A stretch of DNA of 5,454 nt from Candidatus Margulisiibacteriota bacterium (GCA_031267055.1 JAIRZV010000127.1:1-5454), one strand, 5' to 3'; positions 1 through 5,380 are shown, counted from the stretch's first letter. Numbers and translations are program-made. Notes: generated from the sequence alone by a model not told the origin.

Positions 1-416
1 AACTGCGTGATCTCCATGCCGTCCAGCCAGACCTCCCAACCCACGCCCCACGCGCCCAGAGTCGGCGACTCCCAGTTGTCCTCGACAAAACGAATATCGT
101 GTTCCTCCGGCGCAATACCGATCGCGCACAGGCTGTTGAGATACAAATCCTGCGCCTCGAGCGGCGAAGGCTTGAGCACTACCTGATATTGAAAATAATG
201 CTGCAAGCGATTGGGATTTTCACCGTAACGGCCATCGGTCGGGCGGCGTGAAGGCTCGACGTAAGCAACTCGCCACGGCTCTGGTCCCAGCACACGCAAA
301 AAAGTCGCGGGATTCATTGTGCCGGCGCCTTTTTCGATATCATAAGGCTGCAGCAGCAGACAGCCTTTTTCCGCCCAGTATGTTTGCAATTGCAAAATCA
401 TTTGTTGAAAATTCAT
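1..416 (-). CDS. glyQ: Glycyl-tRNA synthetase alpha chain, 5' part (runs off the left edge)
   Basis: Cytoplasmic aminoacyl-tRNA synthetase subunit that charges tRNA-Gly with glycine. In the bacterial alpha2beta2 enzyme the alpha chain holds the class II catalytic core. Translating the minus strand from ATG 416-414 gives about 138 residues that read as the family N-terminus: MNFQQMILQLQTYWAEKGC, then LLLQPYDIEKGAGTMNPATF, EPSRRPTDGRYGENPNRLQ and finally GVGWEVWLDGMEITQ. The family chain is about 290-300 residues, so roughly half is present. A fused glyQS cannot be excluded because the 3' end is outside the window. The start is fixed by the conserved MNFQ opening. No Shine-Dalgarno motif precedes it: the 20 nt upstream are A/T only apart from two G/C. 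It lies 18 nt downstream of the ORF6N gene in the same direction, so it may be cotranscribed with it or use the weak TAAAAT box at 431-426. Identification is near certain. Confidence 0.96.
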   Translation of the reverse strand, partial: MNFQQMILQLQTYWAEKGCLLLQPYDIEKGAGTMNPATFLRVLGPEPWRVAYVEPSRRPTDGRYGENPNRLQHYFQYQVVLKPSPLEAQDLYLNSLCAIGIAPEEHDIRFVEDNWESPTLGAWGVGWEVWLDGMEITQ

Positions 417-434
417 GATTTTAAAATTTTAACA

Positions 435-1052
435 TTAAACAGTTGTTTTATGTAGTTGTTTTTTCACTGGTGGTTGGAAACCCCACTTTTTATTTTTTTC
501 TTTTTCCTCTCCATAGACCAGCCGTCTTTGGATAACCGCATCATTTTGTAAGAGCCGCTTAATGGCGTCAAAAATAACCGCTATTTGTTTGTCATATTTT
601 GAAAGCTTACTGCGATGTTTTTTCTGCTCCTGAAAAAGCTGCTCTATTTTTGTTTGCAATTCTTTGTGCGTAAACATAATCTCACGCAGTTTGGTAAATG
701 TGCGCATAATTTGAATATTGACAAAAATAGCACGGTTGCTATGCAAAACACTGGACAACATCGCTACACCTTGCTCGGTAAAAACATACGGTAGTTTGCG
801 TACGCCGCCGCGAGTTTTACGGTTTGATGTTCCAAATTGGAACATCAAAGTTTTGAATTCCTGGCGCGATAATTGAAACATAAAATCCGCCGGAAACCGT
901 TTCAGATTGCGCTTCACGGCTTTATTCAAATCTCTGGTCATAACGCCGTATAACAACGCTAAATCCTTATCCAGCATAACTTTTTTTTCACGCAACAAAA
1001 ATATCTTATTTTCAATAATCTCCGCCGACACTAGTAATTCTCGCTTTTTCAT
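435..1052 (-). CDS. ORF6N-domain DNA-binding protein (phage/accessory type)
   Basis: A 205-residue protein whose N-terminal half matches the ORF6N domain, a DNA-binding module related to KilA-N/Bro-N modules and found in phages and bacterial accessory regions. The conserved signature is clear: a short helix with DLALLYGV (31-37), then RDLNKAVKRNLKRFPADFMF (40-59), QFGTS (72-76), LPYVFTEQGVAMLSSVL (87-103) and NIQIMRTF (112-119). Residues about 124-165 are rich in K, E and Q and look like a coiled coil. The tail is basic and contains KKWGFQPP, resembling the IGF-type ending common in the family. The start is supported by AAAGGAG 7 nt upstream. The gene is more A/T-rich than glyQ and udg on either side and sits between them, which suggests an acquired gene. 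Family members usually have no defined function. A regulatory or anti-phage/prophage role is possible but not shown. It contains a perfect 27-bp palindrome at 823-849. Confidence 0.9.
   Translation of the reverse strand: MKKRELLVSAEIIENKIFLLREKKVMLDKDLALLYGVMTRDLNKAVKRNLKRFPADFMFQLSRQEFKTLMFQFGTSNRKTRGGVRKLPYVFTEQGVAMLSSVLHSNRAIFVNIQIMRTFTKLREIMFTHKELQTKIEQLFQEQKKHRSKLSKYDKQIAVIFDAIKRLLQNDAVIQRRLVYGEEKEKNKKWGFQPPVKKQLHKTTV
823..849. repeat. Perfect 27-bp palindrome inside the ORF6N gene
   Basis: TTTGATGTTCCAA (823-835) and TTGGAACATCAAA (837-849) are exact reverse complements around a single A at 836. The centre encodes the conserved Phe-Gln-Phe-Gly stretch, whose codons are partly self-complementary. 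The outer TTTGATG/CATCAAA arms are not forced by that. In RNA it could fold into a stem of about 11 bp with a 5-nt loop. In DNA it could be a dimer binding site. Function unknown. Confidence 0.85.
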
Positions 1053-1211
1053 AATTACACTCCTTTAAGGCAAAAGTTTCTAACTTTTTTGCCAACTTAT
1101 AATAGGTATATGTTGCAAGAAAAATGCCAACTTTGCGCAACAGAGTACAATCGCTTTTCGTTTTGGCAATTCTGTTATCAGAAAAAATATTGAAAGAAAA
1201 ATCTTACTGCG
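1053..1211. other. Intergenic region upstream of the ORF6N gene with repeated TGCCAA motifs
   Basis: A/T-rich 159-nt spacer between the udg stop and the ORF6N start. It holds an exact 9-nt direct repeat, TGCCAACTT, at 1090-1098 and 1125-1133. The related TTGGCAA is at 1163-1169 in inverse orientation. A minus-strand -10-like TATTAT (1104-1099) lies between the two direct repeats. The nearest -35-like TTGGCA (1130-1125) is 20 nt away, longer than usual. TGTTGC (1111-1116) and GCAACA (1137-1142) are also inverse partners. The arrangement would suit an operator over the ORF6N promoter, but this is inferred from spacing only. No terminator for udg was recognised here. Confidence 0.35.
1060..1066 (-). 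promoter_or_regulatory. Ribosome binding site of the ORF6N gene
   Basis: Minus-strand AAAGGAG, a strong match to the anti-Shine-Dalgarno sequence, lies 7 nt before ATG 1052-1050. It decides the start. It also contrasts with glyQ and udg on either side, which lack any such motif. Confidence 0.8.
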
Positions 1212-1811
1212 TTAATTCGTCATCTGCTTATTTTCTAGTTTTTTATACTCCAGCGCGGACTTGACAGCTTTCAAATCCTGCCAGGTCTGCCATTTGGGAC
1301 TGCCGACTTCCGACGAGGCGTTGCGCAGCAAATACGACGGGTGAAAAATGATCAGCGCGTCCACGCCTTCGCAGGTCACCCATTTGCCACGCGCTCTGGT
1401 GATGCCGGGCATATTCTCGCCCAGCATATTTTTCATCGCCACCGCGCCGACCAGTACGATAATTTTCGGCTGCACCAGCCTGATCTGATCTTTCAGCCAG
1501 TGCATACAGGCGTTGGCTTCTTCTTTTTCGGGATTGCGATTTTCCGGCGGACGGCATTTACAAATATTGGCGATGTAGGCATCGGTGTCGCGGTTGATGC
1601 CGACCGTAGCCAGCATTTTGGTCAGGAGCTGCCCGGCACGCCCGACAAAAGGAATGCCCTGCTCGTCCTCGTCTGCGCCCGGCGCTTCACCGATGAACAT
1701 CAGATCGCAGGGCGCGGGACCAACGCCAAAAACCACCTGCTTGCGCGTCTCCGCCAATCCGCAGGCCGTGCATTTCAAACACTCCGTCCTAAGCTCCTCG
1801 TATTCGGACAT
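1212..1811 (-). CDS. udg: Family 4 uracil-DNA glycosylase with 4Fe-4S cluster
   Basis: A 199-residue enzyme that removes uracil from DNA, produced by cytosine deamination or dUTP misincorporation, and so starts base excision repair. It shows the family 4 (UDGa) features in order: cluster cysteines C14 and C17 (CLKCTAC) near the N-terminus, the active-site motif GEAPGADED (41-49), PFVGRAGQLL (54-63), NICKCRPPENRNP (82-94) supplying C86, the fourth cysteine C102 (C-x15-C spacing), and the C-terminal motif HPSYLLR (157-163). Length is normal for the family (about 190-220). The start is the only ATG close to the first conserved cysteine. No Shine-Dalgarno motif lies before it, but TGTTAAAAT, an extended -10 match, ends 6 nt before the ATG, which predicts a leaderless message. 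It is divergent from the ParA gene. Some family 4 proteins are annotated as phage SPO1 polymerase-like domains, but these motifs mark the glycosylase. Confidence 0.94.
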   Translation of the reverse strand: MSEYEELRTECLKCTACGLAETRKQVVFGVGPAPCDLMFIGEAPGADEDEQGIPFVGRAGQLLTKMLATVGINRDTDAYIANICKCRPPENRNPEKEEANACMHWLKDQIRLVQPKIIVLVGAVAMKNMLGENMPGITRARGKWVTCEGVDALIIFHPSYLLRNASSEVGSPKWQTWQDLKAVKSALEYKKLENKQMTN

Positions 1812-1817
1812 GGAATT

Positions 1818-1826
1818 ATTTTAACA
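1818..1826 (-). promoter_or_regulatory. Putative extended -10 element of udg (leaderless geometry)
   Basis: Minus-strand TGTTAAAAT fits the extended -10 form TGnTAnaaT. It ends 6 nt before ATG 1811-1809, placing the transcription start on or next to the start codon. No good -35 box sits at 16-18 nt. A TTGACA at 1866-1861 is too far upstream to pair with it. Confidence 0.4.
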
Positions 1827-1890
1827 AATCAGCGGCGAAAAGCCTATATTCACATTTTTCTGTCAACCGCTGGCCAAAAAAACATTTCAC

Positions 1891-1899
1891 TGCTAAAAT
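1891..1899 (+). promoter_or_regulatory. Putative extended -10 element of the ParA-family gene
   Basis: TGCTAAAAT on the plus strand fits an extended -10 element and would start transcription near 1906, giving a leader of about 47 nt before ATG 1953. The -35 position (TGGCCA, 1871-1876) is poor, as is tolerated by extended -10 promoters. It lies back to back with the udg element in a 141-bp divergent region. Confidence 0.35.
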
Positions 1900-1952
1900 T
1901 CACGCTCGTTCTTGTCAAAAATTTGCTTATGTTTGGGGGCTCCAAGAAGTAA

Positions 1953-3023
1953 ATGTCTGTTATTGCAATCATCAATCAAAAAGGCGGCTGCGGCAAAACC
2001 ACCACGACGATCAATCTGGCCGCGGCGTTGGCGCAAAAAAAACAAAAAACCTTAATCATCGATTTTGACCCGCAAGGACATAGCTCGCTGGGGCTTGGTG
2101 TCGATGAACAAAAACTAATTCATACGATCAGCGATGTGTTGCTCAAAGGCGAACCGCCGCAAAACGCGTTGCTGCGTCTCAAAACCAATCTCGATCTGCT
2201 GCCGTCCAATATTGCTCTGACCGCGCTAGAGCAAAAACTCGCCAGCGTAACCGGCCGCGAATATTATCTGCGTGATCTGCTAGCGGATTTCGGTCAAAAT
2301 TATCAAACGGTCATCATCGACTGTCCGCCGCATCTGGGGCTTTTGAGCGTGAACGCGCTGCTGGTCGCGGACAAAGCGCTGGTACCGGTCGAACCGAGCA
2401 AATTCGGCCTGGACGGACTTAAAAAACTTGTCGAAACAATTCAAATGCTTTGCCAAAAGACCCGGCATACTCTGGACATTAAATATTTGCTTTCTCTGTA
2501 TGAGCCGGATTCGGATTTCGCGGAAACTTTCGCCAAAAGATTTAAGCGCGACTATGGCGCGGCGTTGCTGCACACCAGGATCAACCGCGACAGCGTGATC
2601 CGTGAAGCCGCGCAAGCCGGACTACCGGTAGCGGATTTTCAGCCGCGCTCTCTGGCCTATCTTGATTATCTGGCTTTGGCCAATGAAATTATCATCTGGC
2701 AAAATCAGGAAATTTTGGAAAATATTTTTAACAATCCGCCGGCTCAGCCGCAACAAACCGATCTGGGCGTTTGTTTCGCGCTGCAAAATATCGAGGCACA
2801 GGCGGTCAATATTTCCGGCGATTTCAATAATTGGATGCCGGAAGCTTCACCGCTCATCAAGCTCGAGCAAAAAGGCCTGTGGTACACTTTTTTGCCGCTT
2901 CAAGCCGGCCGCTACAATTATCAGTTTGTCATCGACGGCAAACATCAGCCCGACCCGCGCAATCCGGCCGTGGAGCTCTCGCCGTTTGGCGCGCCGCAGT
3001 CGGTGGTGGAGATTGGTTCTTGA
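1953..3023 (+). CDS. ParA/Soj-family ATPase fused to a C-terminal AMPK-beta/CBM48-like E-set domain
   Basis: A 356-residue protein in two parts. Residues 1 to about 255 form a complete ParA ATPase: deviant Walker A KGGCGKTTT with signature lysine K10 and catalytic-loop K15, Walker A' IIDFDPQGHSS (35-45), Walker B VIIDCPP (120-126), VPVEPSKFGLDGL (144-156) and the late RSLAYLDYLALANEI (232-246). ParA proteins form ATP-dependent dimers on DNA and position chromosomes, plasmids or protein cargos. A Pro/Gln-rich linker (about 260-270, PPAQPQQ) leads to residues 272-354, which read as a glycogen-binding-like E-set domain: VNISGDFNNWMP (285-296), GLWYTFLPLQAGRYNYQFVI (308-327) and DGKHQPDPRNP (328-338). 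ParA alone is usually about 250-270 residues. ATG 1953 is directly preceded by an in-frame TAA, so no earlier start exists. The ribosome site is weak (AAGAAG, 1944-1949). No ParB is in the window. Its stop codon lies inside the -35 box of the next gene. The ATPase call is very secure, the domain call good, the biological role unknown. Confidence 0.93.
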   Translation: MSVIAIINQKGGCGKTTTTINLAAALAQKKQKTLIIDFDPQGHSSLGLGVDEQKLIHTISDVLLKGEPPQNALLRLKTNLDLLPSNIALTALEQKLASVTGREYYLRDLLADFGQNYQTVIIDCPPHLGLLSVNALLVADKALVPVEPSKFGLDGLKKLVETIQMLCQKTRHTLDIKYLLSLYEPDSDFAETFAKRFKRDYGAALLHTRINRDSVIREAAQAGLPVADFQPRSLAYLDYLALANEIIIWQNQEILENIFNNPPAQPQQTDLGVCFALQNIEAQAVNISGDFNNWMPEASPLIKLEQKGLWYTFLPLQAGRYNYQFVIDGKHQPDPRNPAVELSPFGAPQSVVEIGS

Positions 3024-3047
3024 CAAATTATTTTTTTGCAATATAAT
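3020..3047 (+). promoter_or_regulatory. Consensus sigma-70-type promoter of the metal-resistance operon
   Basis: TTGACA (3020-3025) and TATAAT (3042-3047) are both perfect consensus boxes separated by 16 nt. The -35 box contains the TGA stop of the ParA gene. The expected start of transcription is about 3053-3055, on the ATG of the repressor gene, so the transcript is predicted to be leaderless. The -10 box overlaps the left edge of the operator, which explains how a bound repressor would shut it off. Confidence 0.85.
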
Positions 3048-3070
3048 AGTTGAATGAATGTTCAACTATT
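3045..3070. promoter_or_regulatory. 12-2-12 inverted-repeat operator for the ArsR/CadC-type repressor
   Basis: AATAGTTGAA (3045-3054) and TTCAACTATT (3061-3070) are exact reverse complements. Taken as the 12-2-12 format known for SmtB/CadC operators, 10 of 12 positions pair, the two centre-proximal ones failing. The site covers the end of the -10 box, the predicted transcription start and the start codon. A further TTCAA at 3069-3073 overlaps its right edge. Confidence 0.8.
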
Positions 3071-3434
3071 CAATCATACAAATGACGCAGTTTGCGATTG
3101 CTGCGTCATTCACAAAAAGCTGGTCAACCAAGTGCGCAAATTAATGCCGGCGGAAAACTCTTTGTTGGAACTGGCCGACCTGTTCAAAGTCTTCGGCGAA
3201 TCCACGCGCATCAGGATCATCAGCGCCCTGCTCCATGCCAAGCTGTGCGTCTGCGACATCGCCGCGCTACTCGGCATGACCAAATCGGCGATCTCGCATC
3301 AATTGAGAGCTTTGCGCCAGACCAAACTGGTCAAGCACCGCAAAGCCGGCAAAATAGTTTATTACTCCCTGGACGATGAGCATGTCAGCGCCATTTTCAA
3401 ACTGGGGCTGGCGCATGTTAATGAGAGGAAATAA
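3054..3434 (+). CDS. ArsR/SmtB-family metal-sensing repressor, CadC-like
   Basis: A 126-residue winged-helix repressor that should leave DNA on binding Zn, Cd or Pb and so release the pump gene that follows. The fold is clear: FKVFGESTRIRIISALL (44-60), the sensor motif LCVCDIA (64-70), the recognition helix region MTKSAISHQLRALRQ (75-89), the wing HRKAGKIVYYSLDDEHV (95-111) and a C-terminal dimer helix. It carries both metal sites described in CadC. The alpha3N type has C65 and C67 plus an N-terminal cysteine cluster (C14, C16, C17). The alpha5 type has D108, H110, H121 and E124, with exactly the spacing of SmtB D104, H106, H117 and E120. An in-frame TGA directly precedes ATG 3054, and no other start codon keeps the N-terminal cysteines. 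There is no Shine-Dalgarno site, and the promoter's -10 box ends 6 nt before the ATG. It is followed 2 nt later by the exporter gene. Confidence 0.95.
   Translation: MNVQLFNHTNDAVCDCCVIHKKLVNQVRKLMPAENSLLELADLFKVFGESTRIRIISALLHAKLCVCDIAALLGMTKSAISHQLRALRQTKLVKHRKAGKIVYYSLDDEHVSAIFKLGLAHVNERK
3081..3110 (+). repeat. Inverted repeat / hairpin in the 5' coding part of the repressor gene
   Basis: AATGACGCAG (3081-3090) and CTGCGTCATT (3101-3110) pair perfectly over 10 bp with a 10-nt loop. It begins about 28 nt after the predicted transcription start, and its loop and right arm encode the N-terminal cysteine cluster. It could be an RNA hairpin affecting translation of a leaderless message, a second protein site, or chance. 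Confidence 0.7.
3424..3429 (+). promoter_or_regulatory. Ribosome binding site of the metal-exporting ATPase gene
   Basis: AGAGGA inside the last codons of the repressor gene lies 7 nt before ATG 3437. It supports that start and translation of the second gene independent of the leaderless first one. Confidence 0.7.
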
Positions 3435-3436
3435 TT

Positions 3437-5320
3437 ATGTGCGAGACTTGCGCGTGTGACGCTAAAAAACCGGAAAAATTCGCCAAGCTGAAAATTTTTT
3501 GCCTGTTCAGTGGCGCGGTATTTTTTCTGGCCGGATTATTTCTCCAGTTAGATGCGACCGCGCGTCTGTTGGTGTTTCTGGCCAGCTACATTTTGATCGG
3601 CGGCGAGGTCGTCTGGCAGGCCATTAAGAATATTCCGCACGGTCATATTTTTGACGAAAATTTCTTGATGAGTCTGGCCAGCATTGGGGCTTTCGCGATC
3701 GGCGAATATCCCGAAGCCGCGGCGGTCATGCTTTTTTATCAGATCGGCGAGAGTTTTCAGGAACGAGCAGTCGCGCGCTCGCGGCAGGCCATTACCTCAC
3801 TGATGGACATCCGGCCGGATTTTGCCGTGCTGCCCGGCGGAGAAAAAGTTGATCCGGTCGGCGTCAAGGTTGGCGAAATCATTATTGTCCGTCCTGGCGA
3901 AAAAATCCCACTGGACGGCGTTGTAATAGAAGGAAATTCCGCGCTGGATATGACCGCGCTCACCGGCGAGTCCCTGCCCCGTGAAGTGTCCGCCGGCAGC
4001 GAGGTTTTGTCCGGCTCGGTCAATCAAAGCGGCCTGCTGACTATACGCGTAGACAAAGTTTTCGGCGAATCCACAGTCAGCAAAATTTTGCGTCTGGTGG
4101 AAAACGCCGAGCAGAAAAAAGCGCCGGTGGAAAATTTCATCACCAAATTTGCGCGTTATTACACGCCAGCCGTGGTCGGAGCGGCTGTGCTGCTGGCTGT
4201 CCTGCCGCCGCTGCTGATCAGCGAAGCGGTGTTTACCGACTGGCTATACCGCGCGCTGACTTTTTTGGTCGTGTCCTGCCCTTGCGCGCTGGTCGTTTCT
4301 ATACCTCTGTCGTTTTTTGCCGGTATCGGCGCGGCTTCGCAAAACGGCATTTTGATCAAAGGCGGTAATTATCTCGACGCACTCAACAACGCCTCGACTG
4401 TGGTATTCGACAAAACCGGCACTTTGACCAAAGGCGTTTTTTCCGTCACACAAATCCTGCCGGCGGAGGGCTGGACTGCGGAAAAACTGCTGGAAGTCGC
4501 CGCGCACGCCGAGCTGTATTCCAATCACCCGATCGCTGTTTCGATACGTCAGGCTTACGGGAAAAACTTAGACAGCGCTCGTCTGACGCAGTATGCGGAA
4601 ATTGCCGGACAGGGTATCAAAATAAAATTTGACGGAAAAACTGTGCTGGCCGGCAACGCCAAAATGTTCGCGGCGGAAAAAGTGTCCCTGCCGGACAGCG
4701 CGTTTTCCGGCCAGCCGGACGGTACGGTTATTTATCTGGCCGTAGACCAAAAATTGGCCGGAACTATAGTCATCGCGGACGCCATAAAACCGGACAGCAG
4801 ACAGGCCGTCGCGGAATTAAATAAACTTGGCATTCAAAACATCATAATGTTGACCGGCGACAATAAAAACAGCGCGGAGAGAATCGCCGCCGCGCTCGGC
4901 ATAACAAAAGTCTACGCGGAATTATTGCCGCAGGAAAAAGTTGAGCGTCTGGAAGCGCTGTCCCAAAGCGGCGGCCAGACGATTTTTGTCGGCGACGGTA
5001 TCAACGACGCGCCGGTGCTGGCCGCCAGCGATGTAGGCGTGGCGATGGGCGGTGTAGGTTCGGACGCGGCGATCGAAGCGGCGGATATTGTTTTGATGAC
5101 CGACGAGCCGTCCAAACTGCCAGCGGCCCTGCGCATCGCGCGGTTAACAAGGCACATAGTCTGGCAAAATATCATTTTCGCGCTGGGTGTCAAGGCGGCA
5201 ATTTTAATCTTGAGCGCGCTGGGACAGGCCGGCATGTGGTTCGCGGTTTTTGGCGACGTCGGCGTGTGTTTTCTGGCGATCTTAAATGCGCTGCGCATCA
5301 TGCTCGTAAAACCTCTATAG
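3437..5320 (+). CDS. cadA: P1B-2 type Zn/Cd/Pb-exporting ATPase without an N-terminal HMA domain
   Basis: A 627-residue inner-membrane pump that uses ATP to expel divalent soft metals (Zn, Cd, Pb). Landmarks in order: a cysteine-rich start MCETCACD; membrane helices near 20-38, 43-63 and 76-104, including FDENFLMSLASIGAFAIGEY; the actuator motif TGES (176-179); two helices near 243-300 with the metal-binding SCPCAL (C281, C283); the phosphorylated aspartate in DKTGT (D325); SNHP (362-365) with the histidine typical of this subclass; MLTGD (471-475); GDGINDAP (from 519); and two last helices with N578-x7-K586 and D607-V-G609. The K to D distance of 21 matches K693 and D714 of ZntA, which marks the Zn/Cd/Pb subclass. 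Family members with a ferredoxin-like HMA domain are about 700 residues or longer. Here only a short cysteine motif remains. It is cotranscribed with the repressor. No terminator follows before enolase. Confidence 0.95.
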   Translation: MCETCACDAKKPEKFAKLKIFCLFSGAVFFLAGLFLQLDATARLLVFLASYILIGGEVVWQAIKNIPHGHIFDENFLMSLASIGAFAIGEYPEAAAVMLFYQIGESFQERAVARSRQAITSLMDIRPDFAVLPGGEKVDPVGVKVGEIIIVRPGEKIPLDGVVIEGNSALDMTALTGESLPREVSAGSEVLSGSVNQSGLLTIRVDKVFGESTVSKILRLVENAEQKKAPVENFITKFARYYTPAVVGAAVLLAVLPPLLISEAVFTDWLYRALTFLVVSCPCALVVSIPLSFFAGIGAASQNGILIKGGNYLDALNNASTVVFDKTGTLTKGVFSVTQILPAEGWTAEKLLEVAAHAELYSNHPIAVSIRQAYGKNLDSARLTQYAEIAGQGIKIKFDGKTVLAGNAKMFAAEKVSLPDSAFSGQPDGTVIYLAVDQKLAGTIVIADAIKPDSRQAVAELNKLGIQNIIMLTGDNKNSAERIAAALGITKVYAELLPQEKVERLEALSQSGGQTIFVGDGINDAPVLAASDVGVAMGGVGSDAAIEAADIVLMTDEPSKLPAALRIARLTRHIVWQNIIFALGVKAAILILSALGQAGMWFAVFGDVGVCFLAILNALRIMLVKPL

Positions 5321-5323
5321 TCA

Positions 5324-5332
5324 TGCTATAAT
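5324..5332 (+). promoter_or_regulatory. Extended -10 promoter of enolase
   Basis: TGCTATAAT is a perfect extended -10 element located 4 nt after the exporter's stop codon. The -35 position (TCGTAA, 5304-5309) is poor. Transcription would start near 5339, giving a leader of about 42 nt. Read-through from the metal operon is also possible because no terminator lies between. Confidence 0.6.
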
Positions 5333-5366
5333 CCCCCAGTTTTTTAAGCCAAAATTTTAATAAATC

Positions 5367-5373
5367 AAAGGAG
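5367..5373 (+). promoter_or_regulatory. Ribosome binding site of enolase
   Basis: AAAGGAG lies 7 nt before ATG 5381, the same motif and spacing as in front of the ORF6N gene. It fixes the enolase start. Confidence 0.85.
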
Positions 5374-5380
5374 AAAAATT

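Noticed and set aside
417..432. TTAAAATTTTAA palindrome between the ORF6N gene and glyQ as a terminator
   Set aside because: Pure A/T palindrome without a GC stem. More likely just A/T-rich spacer, possibly part of a weak -10 element.
1098..1103. Plus-strand TATAAT as a promoter reading into the udg region in antisense
   Set aside because: No -35 box at a suitable distance and no TG extension. The region is A/T-rich, so the hexamer is not surprising.
1168..1186. TTCTG-TTAT-CAGAA followed by A residues as a terminator between udg and the ORF6N gene
   Set aside because: The stem is only 5 bp, and for the minus-strand genes the T-run would have to lie on the other side.
1861..1866. Minus-strand TTGACA as a -35 box for udg
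   Set aside because: No acceptable -10 box lies 16-18 nt downstream, and the TAAAAT near the start codon is about 37 nt away.
1341..1952. Long plus-strand open frame (203 codons) antisense to udg and ending just before the ParA gene
   Set aside because: It is the complement of a gene with fully recognisable family 4 glycosylase motifs. Its translation is low-complexity-like, shows no family signature and has no ribosome binding site.
2280..2615. Minus-strand open frame (111 codons) opposite the ParA ATPase domain
   Set aside because: Lies wholly over conserved ParA motifs on the other strand and shows no independent initiation signal.
4912..5301. Minus-strand open frame (129 codons) opposite the exporter's C-terminal part
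   Set aside because: Shadow of the ATPase coding strand. The Ala/Ser/Thr/Pro-rich translation has no recognisable motifs.
5321..5380. Terminator between the exporter gene and enolase
   Set aside because: No GC-rich stem followed by a T-run is present. The T-rich piece near 5340-5346 has no preceding hairpin.
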